This document shows, piece after piece, positions 33,401 to 44,152 of a stretch of DNA of 64,000 nt. Location: positions 35,264 to 99,263 of the forward strand of contig CAJQUW010009254.1 in the NCBI GenBank assembly GCA_907163375.1, in the 5' to 3' direction. Position numbers and translations under genes: made by a program. The DNA is from Prostheceraeus crozeri. Taxonomy: Eukaryota > Platyhelminthes > Polycladida > Euryleptidae. Numbering within the stretch: position 1 is the first letter of the stretch; each line of letters opens with the position of its first letter. The notes under the pieces were generated by a model. The model saw only the letters and a program-made list of their open reading frames with translations. It made no database searches and had not been told where the DNA came from.

Positions 33401-35028
33401 AGGAAGACAAAAATATTCTTGTAGACTGGTATTGGCAGCGATGCGTCACCTTCAGCAACGAGGTCAACTTCCCCATTCTCATCTATCAGTTTGAAATGCC
33501 ATCAGCCAATCAGAATCTATCTCCAAATAGGCGCGCGTCTATTCGATAATCTTTCGTCTATGGAGTAAAGGAAAAGGACACTTTACTGGAGTCAGTAGCT
33601 GATCAACAGAAGGTCATGCAAGCCCATTGTTTTCAACGGGAGAAAACGTTTGATTCTTGAATATGACGTCACTCAGCTAGGATTGTGACGTTATTTTGCA
33701 TTCAAATCGCCTGTGTTTTTACCAAACATTCGATCGATTTCTGCTTCAAGATACTTCAAGGTATCAGTAACATTTGCTTTCGTCAAAATAACAACTTCTG
33801 ATTGATAATGCATTTTGTTTGAAAGAACAGTATAAACCTTTGGTATATCACGTGATATTGTCTGTGTACCCCATCTCCCATGTGATGCCGCGTGATATAT
33901 CGGTTGTACCCCCTCCCCCCGTACGCATCACGTAATATGTGCACGACCAATGACTTGAACAATTTTGCGGATATCAGCAAACGACGATAATCCAACGGAA
34001 GGAAAAGCGGATGCCCACAGAATGATGAGCCACAGATAATTCTATGTATAATGGGTCTCCGATCTTCTTTGAATCCTGGAAAATGCTTAGAGCTACGCGT
34101 AGCGTATACGGCTTTTGAAATTATGTGATGGTGCATTTTCACATCATTCATGAACACGATGTAAAGCACTTCATATTGTTATGTCGTAGATGTCCTTGTG
34201 AGACGCAGGGAAAATGCTTTCTTACATGCCGTCTTGACATGGCAGTTGGCACTTCTTCTAAAATACCTTCTTCAATAATTAAATGCATCACGAATGATAT
34301 GATTGATATCAGATGAATTAAATCATCTGCTTCCGAATTTTTCAGAAATCAGCAATCTCGGTTAATTTTGTCGACTGTTCGAACTGAGGAGAAAATCAAA
34401 TAGCTTCATGTAATTTTACGGTTATGACACTTGATTATCTCATGTTTACCTCCATGATTCTCGTTGAAAGTTTGTAATTTACGCTTACTTAGTTCGTGAA
34501 CTGATCTCGTTTACCAGTTCATGAAAGCTGAAAAACAGACAAATCCTTCCTTATAATTGGCTATTAACTCACAGTTGGCCTTTAGAAACAATATAGAAAT
34601 TTCAACAACTTCAAGTCCTTTGAATAATGGATGATGTGTTCAATAAATAGCATATCGTTGGTGGTCGAGTCGATAGAATCATTTCATCCAGTTAAACACA
34701 CACAGTGTCATACATGAAAATACAAACAGTGATGATCTGTGATTCCCAATAATCCTGTAAGAATGGCCCGTCAAGCAATACGTGACATCAGTCAACGAAA
34801 GATTATGATACACTCATGACTGTCGGATTTTCCATTTGAACTGGATGGCCTCCATCCGATTAGTTAAGTGCTTGTTTCCTTCGCTCCTGATCTCTCTTCT
34901 AATATCGTTCCCTATCAGCACAACCTGAAAGCTTTAATCTGGTTTTCGCGACGGATATTATTTCATACTTTAGGTCTCACGTGAGATCGAGGAGGGCCAG
35001 ACAAGCTTCCGTGAAGTGAGACAAGTAG
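33401..35028. other. non-coding flank, mostly unremarkable
   Basis: After the right end of the nested element (33948) no transposon ends or domains were found. At 34973-35090 a stretch after 'TTTCATACTTTAG' reads like coding sequence in another frame ('QTSFREVRQVANCYRATLTA') and might be an upstream exon of the next gene. Confidence 0.4.
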
Positions 35029-35091
35029 CGAATTGCTACAGGGCCACTCTCACGGCCACAAAGTTGCTGTGTGGTCGACATCCATTTCAGA

Positions 35092-36072
35092 ATGACGGGC
35101 AATATCGAGGTATCCGCAGCCACGGCTGTAGATAGACTGGCTCCCGACGCGGTAGCTTATCTCAACGCCATGGGCTCTATATTCAGTCCAACTGAAACAG
35201 GAAAACAAGTTGTGCTATGGGTCAGAACACCACAAGATCCTTCGCCGTTACCTTTGCTTCTCCCTTGTGGATATAATTTTCGCAATTTTGGGAAGTTGGT
35301 CAAGGATCTTCGACAGGTGTACGTTGATGAAGATTATCGATTGGAAGGTCACTGCGCGTTGCCTTCTATGACACTAAATAATCGAAGAAATCAAGATTCA
35401 CCTGACAAACTTGATACCTCTGCGTTGATTCTACGTGATTATGACTGCATAGATGGTCGTCCCATCTCTTCAAAAAGAATTTCTCGACTGGATATTTCCG
35501 AATCTCCATCAGAAATGCTAATTCGAGGCTGCAATCCAACACGAAGAAGAATATTCAGTCGTCAAGGTGCAGCAAGTCGGGCTACTTCTACGGTCCGATT
35601 TTGGGCAGCGTCAGAAACCCCGGCTCGCTCTAATAATCGTGCAGGAGGCTTGAATACTTCGCGACGACGTGTCACTAGGCGATCGATGGCTCCAACTTCT
35701 CTATCCCTCCCAGGATTGGCGGTAAATGGATCGAGTGTCGACTCATTTGGAGATTTGAGACTAGCCCCAGTAACGGCTCCCAATCCTAGCAACCAATGGA
35801 CACCAGAAGGAAGAGGCGCTGCTGTAGAAACTTCCATCGACAAACAGCGCTTATCTAAAGGAGTGGTATTTGACAGTTTGGAGAGTTATTGGCGCTTCGG
35901 ACATAAGAATCAAACAATTCCAATCAGTCGCCCGGGCAGTAGAACTTTAACACAAAACGAGAAGTGGTTGTTACGTGTTACCGGTGGTCAAAAGCGTTTC
36001 ACTCTGTTACCCACGGCTGAGCTACTGATGCCACCTCGATCCAATACCCCAACTGCCATGTCAAGACGGTGA
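35092..36072 (+). CDS. hypothetical protein, probable host-gene exon
   Basis: An open frame of 326 residues begins at ATG 35092 (the frame itself is open from 35029). It looks coding: it is visibly richer in G+C than its AT-rich flanks, long, and without transposon motifs. Residues 1-95 look folded ('VAYLNAMGSIFSPTETGKQV', 'LLPCGYNFRNFGKLVKDLRQ'). The middle is Ser/Arg-rich and probably disordered, with basic clusters (TRRRIF, SRRRVTRRS). The C-terminus has another ordered-looking patch ('LESYWRFGHKN', 'LTQNEKWLLRVTGGQKRF'). I do not recognise the family. A possible acceptor (CATTTCAG) just before the ATG suggests that this could be a terminal exon of a spliced gene. No canonical AATAAA follows closely. 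Confidence 0.55.
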   Translation: MTGNIEVSAATAVDRLAPDAVAYLNAMGSIFSPTETGKQVVLWVRTPQDPSPLPLLLPCGYNFRNFGKLVKDLRQVYVDEDYRLEGHCALPSMTLNNRRNQDSPDKLDTSALILRDYDCIDGRPISSKRISRLDISESPSEMLIRGCNPTRRRIFSRQGAASRATSTVRFWAASETPARSNNRAGGLNTSRRRVTRRSMAPTSLSLPGLAVNGSSVDSFGDLRLAPVTAPNPSNQWTPEGRGAAVETSIDKQRLSKGVVFDSLESYWRFGHKNQTIPISRPGSRTLTQNEKWLLRVTGGQKRFTLLPTAELLMPPRSNTPTAMSRR

Positions 36073-39000
36073 TGTCCCGTGTTGTTCACAAAAACATTTT
36101 CTTACATTTTTCAGAAATTATGTATTATAAGGGTATAAAACTACATTTTTTACTAAATACAAGGCATCTTAAGTTTTCAAAGAAAAGATGGCGTCATTTT
36201 ATGCAATATCCATGCTTGTAGGCTTGAGTGGAGCTATATCTCGTTGTAAAAAACTCTGAAGTATATCACCATGACAAAAAGTTGTATAAACTAAAGTCGG
36301 AAATTGAAGTACTTGGTATATAGGCTTTGTGGGTTTACATTGTCACCGATCGCCTAATAGTTGACCATTTATTGCGCTTTTATTGCTGTATAAGACCGAG
36401 GACAGCAACTGAAGAAATCGAGTAGCCTTCTTCTGTAGCATGAGCATTTCAAGCAGATTTCATTCCTTAAATCAATAATACAAGATTACATAAATCCCGT
36501 TGACGCACTTGGGAATACGAACCATGCTTCAAGAAAATTTACAAAACTGATAATCAAAATACATGTAGAAGTACATGTGTGTTGTAATACAACTTCCGCT
36601 TTCTAGCGCAAATCATAGGAAGTTCAAATTAAAAAGCTTTTGAAATTTCTGAGTAATGTTGAACTTTTTTCGATCCATTGAGAAAATTCTGTATGCGTCA
36701 CTGCAAAGCAAACAAAAATGGGGAAAATGTTTAACAACAAATTCATCAAATTTAAGCAGCTAAGTCAGCATGTTGCTGTAAATTGATATTATCTAGCAAC
36801 GTCTGTCTAATCATGCAACTAGCTGACAATCAATGCAGTAACTGTGCCTTGAAATCACATTATTTGCACTTTTACATTAATTAGAAAATTGTCAAGCGAG
36901 TACAACAGTTACTGAGTATACATACACCATGCCTTCTGGCTGTGACGATAAATCCAAAGGTGAAAAATGAACGCCACTTCTAAGTGATGACTATATCTAA
37001 TCGAAAGTGGTGAAAATGTCATATTTTTAGCTGTAAAATCTTAGCTTGTTAAAAAGTACAAGATTACTTTTCGATAGCCGAGCTATCTTGTAGGCGGGAC
37101 CAACAGCCTTGACAACATAATAATTCTTGGATTGTCACTACATGGATGCTATGCCAGCAAAATCATTTGAGAAATATTTTTAAATCCATTTGTTCATTGT
37201 GTAGAACAGTGAATATACTAATAGAATTAGGCCCCATTACAATGTTCCAAGTCCAATCCTGTTTAATTTAATTATAATTGCATTACAAATAAATGAATAT
37301 CAGGAGGTGCTATCATCTGTCGCTGACTCCGGAACAAAATCAACATCGACGCATCGATAACTCAAGAAAAAATGAATCGGCCCATAGACAGTTCACAAAA
37401 TTATTGCACAAAAATGTCAACCAGATTTGACCTGGAATTTTCGTGTTGAAGTTCTGGTTAATTTCAACAAACTTAATGCCATGAAATATTTTGCATATTT
37501 TCAAATTTCATAAGTGGTCAGCTGTAGTCAGGTCCCACAAAAGAAAATTGAAATTATTGATGACAAAGTATCATGTACGAACCAAATTTTCGGCTACTCA
37601 GCCTGCTTCAGAGTCATCATGTTTTACATGCGATACATTTTCTATTTCTGTAATGTATTTCTAGAAATTTAATGAGCTTCAATTTAGTATGTTGGTAAAA
37701 CGGACTTTTGATATTTAAAGAAATGTAAGTTTTTGGTCACTTCATTCACTGATGCCTGCAGGAAAGTTTGCGCACAAAACAAAATTTATCTTTAAAAATA
37801 ATTTGAATTGGTAATCAAGCCCACACAGGCGATTAACAGTTGCCTGTTTGAATTAATTGGATTAGTTGCATGTTTGAATTTATTAATTGGATTAGTTGCC
37901 TGTTTACAATGAAGTCAGTTCAATACTTTCCGTGCGGATATGAGAAAATGACATGGCTCATACAACATTTTCACATGGCTTTTTCAAAGAACGTCGTGCA
38001 GCGGTGCCTTAAAATTTGAATACCAAAATGTGACCTCTGCAATTCTGACGCATAATGGACAGATATAGCACTAAGTTAGTGCACACTGTGAAATTTGCTA
38101 CTTGCAGTAAAGTGCATGAAGATGGAGTACGGGCAGTTTGCTGGGTAATATTATGTCAATAATCTAGTGTTTGGAAGACTAATTGCGAATAATTTTGCCA
38201 ATAATTCGACAAATCTAAATTTGCGTGATGGAAAGTTTCTGGTCTCTTGCATTGTGAATAAGTAACATTTTTGCGTGATGTAGCTTGTATTGATGATTTT
38301 CACTCAATTTGCACACCACCGTTGAAGTCTAAATATTTGGTGCCATTAAATCTCTACAGCGTTGCCTGGTTTTGTGCTTTAAGGGGTGCGAGCGGCACGC
38401 TGAGATCTTTCAGAGATCCTCACTTTTTCTACCATACTACTACTTCTACCAGTTTCCGTTAATCCGTTAAGATGAAATAAGTATTTTCAAGATGATGGAA
38501 TATTTCTAGTCTCGTGTATTGTAGCTATTGTGCTTGTTGTATTGTGCGTGATATAGCTTGCACTGATGATTTTCATTCAATTTATTAATGTTTGCTACTA
38601 CTACTTCTACCAGTCTCCGTCAAGATGAAAAAAGCATTTTCATTTCATTTCATTTTAGATCCTGTCTATGGCCTGTCATTGATGCATTATCTCAATCCAT
38701 GCCAGGTTCAATCGAAATATGCCCAAAGCTTTTTTGAATTTGATTTTTGCTTTTTGTACTAATTAGGATTTTGGAATCAATATTTTGTGAATTCATCATT
38801 TAGACAGATTTAGTCATGAGGAGTTAGCCCAATTAATGCCCTTCTCACATGAACTGACAGATAGTCTAGAAGATTATTTATTGTCACAGGCTTTTCATGT
38901 GTCTCATAGTGGGGAATCTCATATAGAAATTAAAAAGTTCAGTTTTCTGATAAATAAAATAGTTTCAGTAAGTGCATGAAGCTTACTGTTTTTCAATTAC

Positions 39001-40169
39001 CTTTTCACAGCATTTGAATGTAACATTCAGTATTTGGTATAATGACTTTGATATGCAAGTGAAAATTCAACATCATGAAAGGTAGTAGGCATTAAATCCG
39101 CTTTACGGTTGTCGTCATCTCTGTATGTTAATCGTCAGATCCTTTTGCGACGTATTATCATTAGCGAAGAAAATCTTAAACTTCAATATTGATCAAGCTG
39201 GGGGTTGCTGGTGATGATTAACTGATCCAGACAGTAAAATGCAACCGAAAAACAATAGAAGATTATACAACAACAGAAGCTTTTACAACAACCGTCTTAT
39301 GCACACAATCCATCTCAAAACATCCTGAGAGTCTGGAGAGGTGAAACATATTGCGAACTCATAATTAGCTTGCTTGTCATAAAATCTATGGGTCATGAGC
39401 TTCCATTACAAAATTGAATCTGGCCGGAATCTGCATAAACTGAATGTCATAAATATACCAACAGCTAAAAATCTATTTAATTTGATAATATTCAAATTGC
39501 ATTTACGGATTCAGGACGCCATGATCTTTCTAGCCGTTCCTTCGTAACTTTGTAGAAAAGGCTTACTGTGTGTTTCATCTGCAGTCATGAATCATCGCCT
39601 GGGTTACGTTAATTATCATTCTAAGCGCACTCGAAAATGAATCAAATTCTCAAAAATCGCAAATTCACTCAAAGAAGTCAAAGAATTTAATCGAACATCT
39701 GAAAATGTCAAACGTAAGCTTTTCGTATACTCACTTACATTATCAGTTTCATTATCATAGCTATCGAAACGACTCCTCCAAATCAATTCAAATCCTCTAA
39801 TCTCTTATCAACCAAAATTACATATCGGCATCGCTCAAAAATGCAATGTTTGTGATATGGTTTCGATAGTTGGCAATGATATGCTGATAGAGTTGTCTCT
39901 TTTAACTCGATTTCCCCAATAGCGCATAAGTTTGGCCATAGTCTAAACTACTTTTCGCATTTTAGTTACGATGGGATTGACTTTTATAGGATTTCAATTG
40001 ATGTGTTGAAATATTTCGTTTTGATAGCAAATAAGGATGTGAAACACCCAAGTTTGACATGATCGACTAAATTATGTGATTTCTTTCGGTGATTTTGAAA
40101 TTCTTGAAACTTTGGTTGATTTTGGCTGTGTTTAGAAAAGATCTTTTGAAACGACGATTTATGACTGCT
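36073..40169. other. 4.1-kb intergenic stretch
   Basis: AT-rich, no gene recognised. It contains a small tandem repeat at 37840-37906 (TTGCCTGTTTGAATTAATTG, 26-30-bp unit, about 2.3 copies) and a diverged local duplication (listed next). It may be true intergenic or intronic sequence around the 35-36 kb exon. Confidence 0.5.
38272..38645. repeat. diverged direct duplication
   Basis: The run 'GTGATGTAGCTTGTATTGAT' ... 'TTTTCACTCAATTTG' at 38272 recurs as 'GTGATATAGCTTGCACTGAT' ... at about 38547. 'ACTACTACTTCTACCAGT' with 'TCCGT...AAGATGAAA' at 38430-38490 recurs at 38595-38640. The second copy lacks about 100 bp. Confidence 0.6.
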
Positions 40170-41744
40170 CACACCATTGCTGAACAAAGATTTACTCAAA
40201 AGTTCAGTACCGCTCAAAATTCTTTCATGGTGACCTTCACACAACTCATCTAAGTACTCAAAGGGTTTTCAACAAAATCGTGGGGACCGTTTTTAAGTGG
40301 CATCAATTTTTCAAAATGACCGCCAAAAGTAGACAAAAATGGTATGCCGATTGAAAGTGATATAATAAGATACTGCATACCACTCAAAATTCTTTCATGG
40401 GGACCTTCACACAACTCATCTAAGTACTCTAAGACGTGTTTCAACAAAATCGTGGGGACCGTTTTTAAATGGCACCAATTTTTTAAAATGGCCGCCAAAA
40501 ATACATGTACATTTACAATAACTTATACTTTGCAGCTCAGCAAAAAGCAAAAAATAGTAAGTAAGTTTGCAGCTTTCATTTTTTCTACAGAACCGCCAAT
40601 TCAATTTGAAAAATGAGAAATCATGATGTTTTGCATTAGCACTTAATAATTGAACAAAAGAACAAAACTATCTCTACAGAATACAGAAAAATCTGAAACT
40701 AGCATTCGATCAAGCGATTACAAATGTCTACCATTGTATTCCAATACACTTTGTAGCAGTCGTTCGGAGTAGTCCGTGTGGCCTATGGGGACTTTTTATT
40801 TACACCAAGTCTTGTTGAAGTCACTGTGAACCGATTCATTCGCCTGCTCGCTCCATTTGCTCAAGCCTGTGCCTTTTCTACGGCAGAACTCTGGCACATG
40901 AAACATAAACACGTGGACTTTGGGAGTGATGCGTACAGCTGGCAGATCAACGAAGGCTTGTCTAAAATTCGAAATTTCGAAAATTCTAGGCATAACATGG
41001 TTATTCATGCCCCAACTTAGTTCCCCCGGCTGTGCCGCGACCTTATGCCAAATTCCATTCTAGTCAACTTCAGATACAGATAAACAATCTATTTCTATGG
41101 TAAGAGGTAACTGGTCACACGCTGTCAATTTCGCGTGCGCGTCATGAGAGAAACAGAGAATTCGAAGTCAGAATTCAGTTACTTGGTTCACTAATTCAAG
41201 TTTCGTCAATGGTAGGGGCTTACACTATGAGGTAACTGAACCATATATAGCTTATGATGACAATGTGAGGAATAATTACTTAAAAGTATTCTATTTGCTG
41301 GCTATTTAATGAATTATCATCAGTAAATGAATTGTTAACTTAATTGCGTATCATAAATTGAAAAGGCTGGGGAACGGCAGGGTTCTTCCCGAGAACTTCT
41401 CGGAAATTGCCAATTTTTGGCGGCCATTTTAAAAATTGGCGCCATTTAAAAACGGTCCCCACAATTTTGTTGAAACACGTCTTAGTGTACTTAGATGAGT
41501 TGTGTGAACGTCCCATGAAAGAATTTTGAGTGGTATGCAGTATCTTATCATATCACTTTCAGTCGGCATACCATTTTTGTCTACTATTGGCGGCCATTTT
41601 AAAAATTGATGCCACTTAAAAACGGTCCCCACGATTTTGTTGAAACACGTCTTAGAGTACTTAGATGAGTTGTGTGAAGGTCCCCATGAAAGAATTTTGA
41701 GCGGTACTGAACTTTTGAGTAAATCTTTGTTCAGCAATGGTGTG
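40170..41744. mobile_element. foldback-type element with tandem-repeat arms (1.58 kb)
   Basis: CACACCATTGCTGAACAAAG begins at 40170 and its complement ends at 41744, flanked by TGCT on both sides (40166-40169 and 41745-41748). Each arm is about 340 bp and holds two tandem units of about 170 bp sharing 'CTCAAAATTCTTTCATGG', 'CACAACTCATCTAAGTACTC' and 'TCGTGGGGACCGTTTTTAA'. The centre keeps a transposase fragment, so it is probably a deletion derivative of a larger DNA transposon. Confidence 0.75.
40690..41008 (-). pseudogene. C-terminal fragment of an unnamed transposase-like family
   Basis: The minus strand reads 'ITPKVHVFMFHVPEFCRRKG', 'TGLSKWSEQANESVHSDFNK', then a stop, then 'DYSERLLQSVLEYNGRHL'. 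From memory this pattern (P-K-x-H ... H-x-P-x-F, then S-E-Q-x-x-E-S-x-H-x-D-F) is the C-terminus of a repeated family of uncharacterised animal proteins, probably transposases. The Glu of 'SEQANESVH' is a candidate catalytic residue (inference). It lies in the centre of the foldback element, so those arms may be the ends recognised by this family. Confidence 0.5.
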
Positions 41745-42313
41745 TGCTTTTATTGATTTTCCTGAAAGCAATATTGGTAGGAAACTAGGAACAATGAAGT
41801 TGATACCTCACTCTGCAACATTCATTCGTTTAGATTCGTTGCGATAAACCACTGTAACCACGGTATTCTGGATAATATTAACATAAAATCAAAATTTCCT
41901 CTTTCTCTTCAGTTTATAGGCCGTTATTCGGCGTTCAGTGACTTCAAGACCGATTTTCGGGTGGCACAGATGCAGCCCTTGTGGAGGTTTATGCAAAAGT
42001 GATTGATTTCGAGAACTCCGTTGCATGTATGATTGGCTATCGAACTGTGGAGTTAGATTGTTGAAAGGTAATTCATGTTTCCTGATCACTGGCTTAGACT
42101 GCTTTGGCTTCTGTTATTGTTGCCCGATATCACCAGCGCCATTATGTTTGTCGATTAAATGCTGACTTAGGGCCCTTCTTAATGAAAATGATGGTTTAAC
42201 GTCACTATTCCTCCATACTGAGGGCTTAGACGCTGCTGACACAGTCTTGAAGCTGATTACATGTGCTATTTAGACAAGAGATTTATTACCAAACATAGAA
42301 ATGTATTTTATCA
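41745..42313. other. non-coding stretch downstream of the Copia Gag
   Basis: The protease, integrase and RT of a Copia element should follow the Gag in this direction, but none is present. Nothing else was recognised. Confidence 0.45.
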
Positions 42314-43219
42314 TCATGCAGCTAGTGCCCACATCATACCCGCATGAACAAATCGACAGCAGGTCCAGAAAACATTCATGTCAAGTTCGTCATCAGACTC
42401 ATCATCGATTTCACAGCAGTCTACAAGTAGATTAAAGGAATGATTATCTTCGTCATTCATCATGAAACTGAATGTAGTCGATGCAGTGGTTGGTTGGTTA
42501 TGTTCTTTCTTCTTTCGAAAGCATACCTTATCCGTGTGTCCACGCTTATGGCAAAAATTACAGTATAGGCTATCTTTCTTCTTGCATTGAGCAGAAAGAT
42601 GTCCTTTTCCACCGCAAGAATGACATATGCTTTTGTTTGAGTATGTCTTTACTGTTCTTGGGTTATTTCTGGCTTGTGTATTCATTATCGTATGTTGTAT
42701 CGGTCGTATGGCCTCGCTGTTAGCGTAGTTTCTTAAAGAAGCTTTAAATTCTGATAGAGACTTAGACTTGTCCATGTGTGCTTGTATGACAACAAATGGC
42801 TTATATTGTTCAGGAAGACCTTTTAATATCATAGCAATAATCAAATTGTCTGTAATCTTTTCTCCAGCGGTGTTCAAACCATTCGCAGCTCTCTCAGCCC
42901 TTATTATGTAGTCTGTTACATCTTCATCTGTGTTCATTCGAAGAGTTGTTAGTTCTTCATACAATGTAAGGATTCTTGGTTTTTCTGAACTGGCACAATA
43001 ATTTCTTAGTATTCGAAGTGATCCCCTCGCGTTGTTATTTGCGTCAGTGACTACTAAATGTAGCGATCGTTCGTCTAATCTTTGAACCAATGCTGGATCT
43101 AAAGTGTATAAATAATTCAGAAATCTTACTTCCCAAATGTTGTATGATTCTGCTAGACCGTTGAAATGTATGCCTCTCCAGTTTATATCGCTGGGCCCAT
43201 AACCTGTTAAAGTGGCCAT
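42314..43219 (-). CDS. gag: Ty1/Copia-type Gag, uninterrupted remnant
   Basis: A 301-residue open frame from ATG 43219. Residues 1-170 match the UBN2/Copia capsid ('NWRGIHFNGLAESYNIWEVR', 'SLRILRNYCASSEKPRILTL', 'MILKGLPEQYKPFV'). Two CCHC zinc knuckles follow: 'CHSCGGKGHLSAQC' and 'CNFCHKRGHTDKVC'. The C-terminus is acidic ('CCEIDDESDDELDMNVFW'), where the protease active site would be expected, but no D-S/T-G is seen. Full-length Copia polyproteins exceed 1,200 residues, so only the Gag part is left. Its intact frame could reflect recent truncation or retention as a Gag-derived gene. No LTR pair was found nearby. Confidence 0.82.
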   Translation of the reverse strand: MATLTGYGPSDINWRGIHFNGLAESYNIWEVRFLNYLYTLDPALVQRLDERSLHLVVTDANNNARGSLRILRNYCASSEKPRILTLYEELTTLRMNTDEDVTDYIIRAERAANGLNTAGEKITDNLIIAMILKGLPEQYKPFVVIQAHMDKSKSLSEFKASLRNYANSEAIRPIQHTIMNTQARNNPRTVKTYSNKSICHSCGGKGHLSAQCKKKDSLYCNFCHKRGHTDKVCFRKKKEHNQPTTASTTFSFMMNDEDNHSFNLLVDCCEIDDESDDELDMNVFWTCCRFVHAGMMWALAA

Positions 43220-44144
43220 TCTGTAGACGTAGGAGAAGTCGCCTTTCCTCTAGGAAGTCTGTATTTAGTTTAAATATCCAACTGATTTAAAATACAAATG
43301 TATATTCATGGAGCACTATCCATGATATCAATATTACAGAAAAAGGAGATAGAATGGTATCACTGACGGGAGTACATAGTATTATACTACATAATGATTA
43401 GTGAGCAGTCCATGGATTAGTACTACACAGACATAGAAATGAAAATACGTAAATGAGGATTGTAATCTCAACAGTTAATAGTGGCTGTTTATATCACTAT
43501 AATAAAAATAATTGTCTATGGTGTCTTTAATGTCTTTTTGTAATCTTTTCTGTCATTACGGAGACGCCTCATGGAGTAAGTGATTGTCGGCCTAGACCCT
43601 CAATTTCTGCAATAGAAGTTGTGTTACTTTCTGCAGATTCAGTCTGTTTCTGAAGGATATCATAATAGCTGTAAATAATTTTATGAAAACGATTAATAGA
43701 AAAATTGTTAATTTTAAGTCGGAGCAACTGAAACTTTGGTGCATAATTAATTGAACAATTTTAGGATATTGTAATAGGACTAATAGTGTTCCATTTGATT
43801 GAATTTAATATTCTATCACTGTGAAACAATTGCTTTCAAAACGCACCAGGACCATATATCTGCGAATAACCTCAGATACTCACCTCCATGCAGAATTTTT
43901 CAAAAATAGCTGCCATTTTAAGACGAAGATCTAAACAATTTCACAACAACGTCTTTACATGTACGGGCTGCTATCACTCCAATTGCACGCTCACGTCTCT
44001 GCAGTATTGAAAGTAGTGCTATCGAGTTATTCATCTTTCAATGAGCATAAACGAGTGATGACATAGCTATAGTTGAATATGAATACCGCAATAGAACATT
44101 GTGATACGGAAATTTATGTGGACTATGATGAAAAAGATTAGAAT
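43220..44144. other. non-coding stretch upstream of the Copia Gag
   Basis: Expected place of a 5' LTR and primer-binding site, but I could not define either. No gene seen. Confidence 0.4.
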
Positions 44145-44152
44145 GTCGAGGG

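Larger units (their letters stand above)
26245..33948. mobile_element. short inverted-repeat element expanded by three nested insertions
   Basis: The ends GGTCGTGCACATATTACGTG (26245) and the complement ending at 33948 are inverted. Behind both follow C/G runs (CCCCCCCCCTCCC near 26285; CCCCCTCCCCCC near 33910) and words such as ATCACGTGATAT. No clear target-site duplication was found; the similarity of the flanks (GTCATT / AATGAC) may mean that the ends lie a few bases further out. Removing hAT1 and Harbinger C leaves about 0.88 kb without a gene, so it was a non-autonomous element. I cannot name the superfamily. Confidence 0.65.

Noticed and set aside
26242-33955. Target-site duplication for the outer element of the second nest
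   Set aside because: The flanking GTCATT and AATGAC are inverted, not direct, so they extend the terminal repeat; no duplication could be claimed.
33783-34169. 128-residue minus-strand frame
   Set aside because: It covers the right end of the 26.2-33.9 kb element, so it cannot be an independent gene; no domain seen.
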